From Arthrobacter sp. ISL-65 (GTDB taxonomy: Bacteria > Actinomycetota > Actinomycetes > Actinomycetales > Micrococcaceae): a stretch of DNA of 44,188 nt. Below the pieces are notes generated by a model. The model saw only the letters and a list, made by a program, of their open reading frames with translations. It was not told where the DNA came from and searched no databases. Shown one piece after another: positions 39,450-44,188 of the stretch. The translations under genes and the position numbers were made by a program. Position 1 is the stretch's first letter. Each line of letters opens with the position of its first letter. The DNA is taken from contig NZ_JAGGPN010000055.1 of NCBI RefSeq assembly GCF_018613795.1, forward strand, positions 1-44,188, read 5' to 3'.

Positions 39450-40123
39450 GCGGGCAACCCGTTCAGCCATGCCGCTGCGCCGGCACGGAAATCAGCCGGG
39501 GATAATTCCGAGGCCTGCTCGGGCAAGGCACCCAGGAGCGGCACGCGCAGTGACCCCAGCACCTGCCGGTTGCTGTGGTGTACCGCGTCGGGGCTGACGG
39601 GCCAGCTGCCGAGCACGACCCCGAGGACGCCGAGCCCGCGGCTGGACAGCGCCTCGAGGGTCAGGGCTGTGTGGTTCAGCGTGCCGAGCGCTGGCCGGGC
39701 GACGAGCACAAATACCGCCGCCAGCAGCGATCCCAAGTCCGCCAGGGTGCCGCCGTCGGAATCCAGTTCCACGAGGAGGCCACCGGCGCCCTCCACCAGG
39801 ACGTGGTCGTGGGATGCGGTGAGTTCGCGGATCCGCCGTGCGTGTGCATCCAGCGCAGGCAGCGGCGTCCCGTCCACAGCGGCAGCCGCGACCGGCGCCA
39901 TGGGTTCCTGCAGGACGACGCCGGCTTCGGCGGTCACGGCGCCGGCGAGCCGTACGATCTCGGCCGCGTCGGAATCGCCGTCGGCCGCACCCGACTGGCA
40001 CGGTTTGTAAACCGCCACGCTGCGTCCCGTTCCGTGCAGGACGGCGGCGAGGGCCGCCGTCGTGATGGTTTTGCCGACGCCGGTGTCCGTTCCGGTGACC
40101 AGAATGACGGGGGAAAGGCTCAT
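39446..40123 (-). CDS. bioD: Dethiobiotin synthetase
   Basis: A 225-residue ATP-dependent enzyme that closes the ureido ring of dethiobiotin from 7,8-diaminopelargonate and CO2. The P-loop VTGTDTGVGKTITTAALAAVL is clear, followed by VAVYKPCQSGA with the CO2/substrate lysine (K-P-x-Q-S/T-G), and DHVLVEGAGGLLVEL with the Mg-binding Glu. GGAGG sits 7 nt before the ATG at 40123, and the ATG overlaps the bioF stop (ATGA). It is followed by the P450 with the same overlap. Full length for the family. Confidence 0.95.
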   Translation of the reverse strand: MSLSPVILVTGTDTGVGKTITTAALAAVLHGTGRSVAVYKPCQSGAADGDSDAAEIVRLAGAVTAEAGVVLQEPMAPVAAAAVDGTPLPALDAHARRIRELTASHDHVLVEGAGGLLVELDSDGGTLADLGSLLAAVFVLVARPALGTLNHTALTLEALSSRGLGVLGVVLGSWPVSPDAVHHSNRQVLGSLRVPLLGALPEQASELSPADFRAGAAAWLNGLPA

Positions 40124-41289
40124 GGAAGTTCCTCCAAAATGCCGCGCAGCACTGCGCTGCTGTCTTCGATTTCTTCGGGCGTGAGGGTGGCTCGGGCGGT
40201 GAGCCGCAGCCGCGAGATCCCGTCCGGAACGGACGGCGGCCGGAAGCAGCCGACCCGGACGCCGGCGCGGCGCGCGGACTCGGCGGCAGCCAGGGCAGAT
40301 TCCGCGGACGGCATGGGGATGGACTGGACGGCCCCGGCTGTCCGCTCGGGGCTTGCGCCGCGGCTGGCAAATGCCGGGGCAAGTCCGGCGGCAAGCGCCG
40401 CCGCGTTGCCGTGGACGGATCCCGCCCGCCACGGTTCGTCCCTGATGATCCGCGCCGCGGCGAGGGCCGCTGCGGCGGACGCCGGAGCCAATCCGGTGTC
40501 GAAAATGAAGCCGCGGGCCCGGTTGAGGAGGTGTTCGCGCAGCAGCGCGGATCCCAGGACCGCCCCGCCCTGGCTTCCCAAGGCTTTCGACAAAGTGGCC
40601 GTCACAATGACGTTCGGGTGCCCGGCGAGGTTGGTCCCGGCCACCGATCCGCGGCCCTGGAAGCTGCCGGAGCCGGTAACGCCGAGGCTGTGGGCCTCGT
40701 CGATGAGCAGCACGGCGTCGTGCTGTTCGGCCAGGGCCAGCAGATCGGGGAGCGGTGCTTCGTCGCCGAGGACGCTGTAGACGGATTCGACGGCGAGAAT
40801 CGCCCGCGGTTCTGTGCGGCCGGCGAGCAGGCGGCTGGCTTCCTCAACGCTGTTGTGGGCGAACGATTCGGTGCGCGAGCGGCTGAGCCGGAAGCCGTCG
40901 ATCATTGAGGCGTGGCAGTGCTCGTCCGCGACGATGAGGGTCCCGGGACCGCCCAGCGCCGTGATCACCCCGATGTTGGCCAGATAGCCGGAGGAGAAGA
41001 CCAGTGCCGCTTCCATCCCGGCCAGCATGGCCAGTTCCTGCTCGAGATCCAGATGCAGCTGGGTTGTTCCGGCCACGAGGCGGGAGGACGTGGCGCCGGC
41101 GCCCCACCGCGACGCCGCCTCCGCGGCTGCCCCGGCAACCCGCGGGTCCGTTGAAAGGCCGAGGTAGTCGTTGCTGGCCAGGTCGATGAACTGCTCGTGC
41201 GCAACTCGGGGGAGCGGGCGGCGGACCTGGCCCCGGCGTTCCCTGACGGCGGCCTGCCGCTCGAGCCACTGGGTCATGGCGCCGCTCAT
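40120..41289 (-). CDS. bioF: 8-amino-7-oxononanoate synthase
   Basis: A 389-residue PLP enzyme of the alpha-oxoamine synthase family that condenses pimeloyl-ACP/CoA with L-alanine. IDLASNDYLGLSTDPRVAGAAAEAASRWGAGATSSRLVAGTTQLHLDLE is the family N-terminal region, VLLIDEAHSLGVTGSGSFQGRG the PLP-ring region, and VIVTATLSKALGSQGGAVLGS holds the Schiff-base lysine. The ATG at 41289 overlaps the bioA stop; an in-frame ATG at 41277 is also possible. It makes KAPA, the substrate of BioA upstream in the same operon. Confidence 0.95.
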   Translation of the reverse strand: MSGAMTQWLERQAAVRERRGQVRRPLPRVAHEQFIDLASNDYLGLSTDPRVAGAAAEAASRWGAGATSSRLVAGTTQLHLDLEQELAMLAGMEAALVFSSGYLANIGVITALGGPGTLIVADEHCHASMIDGFRLSRSRTESFAHNSVEEASRLLAGRTEPRAILAVESVYSVLGDEAPLPDLLALAEQHDAVLLIDEAHSLGVTGSGSFQGRGSVAGTNLAGHPNVIVTATLSKALGSQGGAVLGSALLREHLLNRARGFIFDTGLAPASAAAALAAARIIRDEPWRAGSVHGNAAALAAGLAPAFASRGASPERTAGAVQSIPMPSAESALAAAESARRAGVRVGCFRPPSVPDGISRLRLTARATLTPEEIEDSSAVLRGILEELP

Positions 41290-42689
41290 GACGCACCGCC
41301 GGAGCGGGCGGGAATCCGTTCGTGGACCTGAGCCTCGTGGACCTCCGCTTCATGAACCTGAAGTTCGTGGATCTCGGCGACGGCCGCCGTCATCCCCGCC
41401 GTAATCTGTGCGATGTCCGCCGCCGTGCTGATGTACGGCGGCATGGTGTAAACGAGGTTCCGGAACGGGCGGACCCAGATGCCGTGGCTGATGGCTGCCG
41501 CGGTGACGGCGGTGACGTCGACGGCGTCGTGCAGCTCGATGACCCCGACGGCGCCGATGGTGCGGACATCGCGGACGGCCGCCAGTTCCCGGGCGGGGGC
41601 GAGCCCGGACGCCAGGCCCGTGCCGAGGCGGGCCACGTCGGCCCGCCAGCGGCCGGTCTCGATAATGCCGAGGCTGGCGTTGGCCACGGCGCAGGCCAGC
41701 GGGTTGCCCATGAATGTGGGGCCGTGCAGCAGCGCCCCCGCACTGCCGGCGGAAACCGTTGACGCGATCTCAGCGGTGCAGAGCATGGCGGCGAGGGTCA
41801 GGTACCCGCCGGTCAGGGCTTTGCCCACACACATGATGTCCGGCACGACGCCGGCATGATCGGCCGCGAACAGCTCGCCGGTGCGCCCAAAACCGGTGGC
41901 GATCTCGTCGAAGATGAGCAGCAGCCCGTGTCGGTCCGCCAGCTGCCGCAACGCTGTCAGGCACTCGCCCGGGTACGCGTGCATGCCGCCGGCGCCCTGG
42001 AGCACCGGTTCGACGACGATCGCCGCCAGTTCGGCGGAGTGCGCGGCCGCGAGATCCGCCACATCGGATGCCCACGCCTGCACCGCTTCCGGTGTCGCCG
42101 ACGCCGCCGGAGGACGGGGCGCAAAGAGGTTGCCGGCGAGCAGCCCGGGGAAGGCCGAGTGCATGCCGTCCACCGGATCGCAGACCCCCATGGCCGCGAA
42201 CGTGTCGCCGTGGTAGCCGCCGCGGAGGCTAAGGAACCGCTGCCGCCGCGGATGGCCGACGGCGGTTTGGAACTGCACCGCCAGCTTCAGTGCAACCTCC
42301 ACGGCGACCGAACCGGAGTCCGCGAGGAACACCCGCTCCAGCCCCGGCCGGTCCGGTGCCGCAGGGGCCAGGGCCACCAGGCGCTCGGCCAGTTCCACGG
42401 CGGGGGAATGCGTCAGTCCGCCGAACATCACGTGGCTGAACTTCGCCAGCTGCGCTTTGGCAGCGGCATCCAGCACCGGGTTGCGGTAGCCATGGATCAC
42501 CGACCACCACGAGGACATCGCGTCGATTACCTCGTGCCGGGTACCGTCTTCGCCGCGGAGCCGCAGCCGCACGCCGTCGGCCGCCTCAACCTCATACAGC
42601 GGAAGGTCGGGGGAGGCCGGCGCGTAAGGGTGCCACAGGCGTGCGCGGTCCCGCTGGATGAGGTCATTCTGCTCCGAATCCCGCGTCAC
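41286..42689 (-). CDS. bioA: Adenosylmethionine-8-amino-7-oxononanoate aminotransferase
   Basis: A 467-residue class III aminotransferase converting KAPA to DAPA with S-adenosylmethionine as donor. Signatures: ARLWHPYAPASPDLPLYEVEAADGVRL, DAMSSWWSVIHGYRNPVLDAAAKAQLAKFSHVMFGGLTHSPAVELAERL, FLADSGSVAVEVALKLAVQF, RGGYHGDTFAAMGVCDP, LIFDEIATGFGRTGELFA and the PLP lysine in MCVGKALTGGYLTLAAML. The GTG at 42689 forms a GTGA overlap with the bsaP stop; the in-frame ATG at 42716 lies inside bsaP and is less likely. The C-terminus has an added repetitive tail (VHEAEVHEAQVHER) not typical of BioA. Confidence 0.93.
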   Translation of the reverse strand: MTRDSEQNDLIQRDRARLWHPYAPASPDLPLYEVEAADGVRLRLRGEDGTRHEVIDAMSSWWSVIHGYRNPVLDAAAKAQLAKFSHVMFGGLTHSPAVELAERLVALAPAAPDRPGLERVFLADSGSVAVEVALKLAVQFQTAVGHPRRQRFLSLRGGYHGDTFAAMGVCDPVDGMHSAFPGLLAGNLFAPRPPAASATPEAVQAWASDVADLAAAHSAELAAIVVEPVLQGAGGMHAYPGECLTALRQLADRHGLLLIFDEIATGFGRTGELFAADHAGVVPDIMCVGKALTGGYLTLAAMLCTAEIASTVSAGSAGALLHGPTFMGNPLACAVANASLGIIETGRWRADVARLGTGLASGLAPARELAAVRDVRTIGAVGVIELHDAVDVTAVTAAAISHGIWVRPFRNLVYTMPPYISTAADIAQITAGMTAAVAEIHELQVHEAEVHEAQVHERIPARSGGAS

Positions 42690-42955
42690 GGGACCAGCAC
42701 CCCGTGTCGGGAACATTCCGCTGACCAGCCCAGCGGCGTGACCTGGACCTTCATCCGCCGCCGGCAGGCGGTGCAGTAGCGCGGCGGTTCCATGGCCAGT
42801 CGTTCGCCGCACGTCCGGTGGGCGTACGACGGCGTGATGTCGCCGCCGTCGTACGGCTCACCGCAGTGCCCGCAAAAGGCGGCCCCGCTGGTTGAGCTTG
42901 CCGAAACCGCGGTGACCGAAACCTCGCTGGTTGAGCTTGTCGAAACCCCGGTCAT
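42686..42955 (-). CDS. bsaP: Biotin synthase auxiliary protein
   Basis: An 89-residue cysteine-rich protein of the actinobacterial BsaP type, which supports biotin synthase turnover, probably by maintaining its auxiliary iron-sulfur cluster. The conserved part is residues 27-86: CGHCGEPYDGG, HRTCGERLAMEPPRYCTACRRRMKVQVTPLGWSAECSRHG, with six cysteines (28, 31, 49, 61, 64, 81) and histidines. Residues 1-25 are Ser/Thr/Val-rich and encoded by two copies of an intergenic-type repeat (42886-42947), so they are probably an added N-terminus. The ATG at 42955 overlaps the bioB stop (ATGA); a GTG start further in is conceivable. It lies directly between bioB and bioA. Confidence 0.88.
   Translation of the reverse strand: MTGVSTSSTSEVSVTAVSASSTSGAAFCGHCGEPYDGGDITPSYAHRTCGERLAMEPPRYCTACRRRMKVQVTPLGWSAECSRHGVLVP
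42886..42947. repeat. Two copies of a GGTTGAGCTTG-YCGAAACC repeat inside bsaP
   Basis: A 23-bp unit (CGCTGGTTGAGCTTG then C or T then CGAAACC) occurs at 42886-42908 and 42925-42947, differing at one base, start to start 39 nt (13 codons). A partial third unit (ACCGAAACCTCGCTGG) lies between. The reverse form, GGTTTCGACAAGCTCAACC, is a common dispersed repeat in high-GC actinobacteria as I recall it. Confidence 0.8.
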
Positions 42956-44001
42956 AGCGTCTTCTGGAGTTCCTTGATCGGCATGTTCAGCTCGACCAGG
43001 AGGTTCAGGTCCGCCTTCGCCGGTCGGCCGAGCGTGGTGAGGTAATTGCCGACGATGACGGCGTTGATACCGCCGAGGAGACCGTTGCGGGTGCCGAGGT
43101 CGCCCAGGGTCAGCTCGCGGCCGCCGGCGTAGCGCAGCACGGTCCGGGGCATGGCGAGCCGGAACGCGGCGATGGCGCGCAGGGCGTCCTTGCCGTCCAT
43201 GATGCCCTGGTTCTCCAGCGGGGTTCCGGGGCGCGGGTTGAGGAAGTTCAGCGGGACCTCGTGGGGTTCGAGGGCTGCGAGCTGGGCGGCGAGTTCGGCG
43301 CGCTGTTCGAGGGTTTCGCCCATGCCGATCAGGGCGCCGCAGCACAGTTCCATGCCGGCGGCCTTGACCATGTTGCAGGTGTCGAGGCGTTCCTCGTAGG
43401 TGTGCGTGGTGACCACCTCGGGGAAATAGCTGCGGGCCGTCTCAAGGTTGTGGTTGTAGCGGTGCACGCCCCACTCGGCGAGCTGGTCCACCTGGCGCTG
43501 GGTGAGCATCCCGAGCGAGCAGGCGATGTTGATGTCCACTTCCTCGTTGATGCGGTCGATCGCGAACTTGATCTGGTTCATCAGCTTGATGTCGGGGCCG
43601 CGGACGGCGGCGACGATGCAGAACTCGGTGGCGCCGGTCGCAGCGGTTTCCTTCGCTGCCTTGACCAGCTCCGGGATGTCGAGCCACACGCCGCGGACGG
43701 GGGAGTCGAACAGGCCGGACTGGCTGCAGAAATGGCAGTCCTCGGGGCAGCCGCCGGTCTTGATGGAGATGATGCCTTCCACCTCGACGTCCTCGCCGCA
43801 ATGCTTAAGGCGTACTTCGTGGGCCAGTTGCAGGGCAGCGGGAAGGGCCTCGTCCGGAAGGCGGAGCACTTCCTCGAGTTGCTCCTGGGTGAGCCCGATA
43901 CCGTCCTTGAGAACCTGCTGCCGGGCGGTTTCCAGGATGGGGAAGGTGCCGGGGATAATCGCGTGGCTTGTGTCTTCGCTCGCGTTTGCCTGAATCGTCA
44001 T
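42952..44001 (-). CDS. bioB: Biotin synthase
   Basis: A 349-residue radical SAM enzyme that inserts sulfur into dethiobiotin. The radical SAM cluster motif is GGCPEDCHFCSQS (C-x3-C-x2-C); FCIVAAVRGPD, INIACSLGMLTQ, HRYNHNLETARSYFPEVVTTHTYEERLDTCNMVKAAGMELCCGALIGMGET and the arginine-containing FLNPRPGTPL match the family. The cysteines in the ACSLG, TCNM and second blocks supply the auxiliary 2Fe-2S cluster together with a C-terminal Arg. AAAGGACCC 4-10 nt before the ATG is a good site. It is the first gene of the leftward operon and overlaps bsaP by 4 nt. Confidence 0.96.
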   Translation of the reverse strand: MTIQANASEDTSHAIIPGTFPILETARQQVLKDGIGLTQEQLEEVLRLPDEALPAALQLAHEVRLKHCGEDVEVEGIISIKTGGCPEDCHFCSQSGLFDSPVRGVWLDIPELVKAAKETAATGATEFCIVAAVRGPDIKLMNQIKFAIDRINEEVDINIACSLGMLTQRQVDQLAEWGVHRYNHNLETARSYFPEVVTTHTYEERLDTCNMVKAAGMELCCGALIGMGETLEQRAELAAQLAALEPHEVPLNFLNPRPGTPLENQGIMDGKDALRAIAAFRLAMPRTVLRYAGGRELTLGDLGTRNGLLGGINAVIVGNYLTTLGRPAKADLNLLVELNMPIKELQKTL

Positions 44002-44100
44002 TGATGGGTCCTTTGCGTGTGATGGCTGCGGATATTCCTCCGAACTGACGCTAATTCCCCATCGAGGCCAAGATTTTGTGGGGTCCCGACAAGCAGATCA

Positions 44101-44123
44101 GTAGGACATTAGTCGGGTCCTAC
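44101..44123. promoter_or_regulatory. Inverted repeat GTAGGAC-N9-GTCCTAC upstream of bioB
   Basis: Exact 7-bp arms about 100 nt upstream of the bioB start, in the only promoter region of the biotin operon. A second GTCCCGAC copy-like element lies at 44083-44090. It is a candidate operator for a biotin-responsive repressor. It does not match the TGAAC-N3-GTTAC BioQ form I know. A -35/-10 pair was not assigned with confidence. Confidence 0.5.
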
Positions 44124-44153
44124 TCTGGTTCTCTACTCAGGGGCATGCAGGGC

Positions 44154-44185
44154 GGGCCGCCGTCGCAATGCAGCGACGGCGGCCC
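44154..44185. terminator. 13-bp perfect hairpin at right edge
   Basis: GGGCCGCCGTCGC and GCGACGGCGGCCC pair exactly around the loop AATGCA. It lies upstream of the bioB promoter, so it more likely ends a gene beyond the right edge than one in the window. Confidence 0.7.
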
Positions 44186-44188
44186 TCG

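Noticed and set aside
42886..42947. CRISPR-like or tandem repeat array
   Set aside because: Only two copies with a 16-nt gap; the unit matches a dispersed actinobacterial repeat and no cas genes are present.

Overview
The window is about 44 kb of high-GC DNA with dense genes, actinobacterial -35/-10 promoters and strong G/C-ending codon use. Gene content and protein sequences look like a soil Micrococcaceae genome (Arthrobacter/Pseudarthrobacter type). That assignment is from gene style and recognised families, not from a marker gene. No rRNA, tRNA, CRISPR array or intact insertion sequence was recognised.

Layout. (a) 1-11.5 kb is a mixed accessory stretch: a pirin cut by the window edge, a small GNAT, a lipoprotein with a C39-like cysteine peptidase domain, a type II NADH dehydrogenase, a DHA2 drug exporter, an orphan FtsW/RodA-type protein, a possible pore-former-like beta-sandwich protein, a class III aminotransferase and two DHFR/RibD-like reductases. 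Between them lie remnants of at least three dead genes (carbonic anhydrase, CYTH-CHAD, GMC oxidoreductase). (b) 11.5-36 kb is a catabolic island centred on proline and probably hydroxylated or N-methylated prolines. It holds proline dehydrogenase, P5C dehydrogenase, two paralogous GntR/FCD regulators, an IclR regulator, a polar amino-acid ABC transporter, the two-subunit aconitase X (cis-3-hydroxyproline dehydratase type), a monomeric-sarcosine-oxidase-like enzyme with an M20 amidohydrolase, a LysR regulator, an amine-oxidase-like flavoprotein, a dimethylglycine-oxidase-like flavoprotein, an Ldh-family imine reductase, a proline-racemase-family enzyme with a Ser/Cys pair and an MFS symporter. 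(c) 36.3-38.2 kb is a single gene fusing GTP cyclohydrolase II to a group D flavin monooxygenase. (d) 38.2-44 kb is a leftward biotin operon, bioB-bsaP-bioA-bioF-bioD plus a cytochrome P450, in which every junction is a 4-nt ATGA or GTGA overlap.

How the island works together. A perfect 10-bp palindrome, TGTGATCACA, recurs in six promoter regions between 16.9 and 36.2 kb, with a one-mismatch seventh copy at 15.8 kb. At four of these promoters it sits inside the 17-nt spacer of a good -35/-10 pair. The sites control proline dehydrogenase, the ABC transporter, the amine oxidase, the DMGO-like enzyme, the imine reductase/racemase pair, the MFS transporter and one of the GntR genes itself. I infer one repressor, most likely the GntR/FCD protein at 15121-15795. 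It would switch on uptake, demethylation, dehydration/epimerisation and imine reduction to proline, followed by oxidation of proline to glutamate. A 30-residue cysteine-rich ORF lies in the divergent control region between proline dehydrogenase and the ABC operon.

The least ordinary items are this regulon and its microprotein, the RibA-monooxygenase fusion, and the P450 of the biotin operon, which keeps the haem loop but lacks the normally near-universal ExxR motif.
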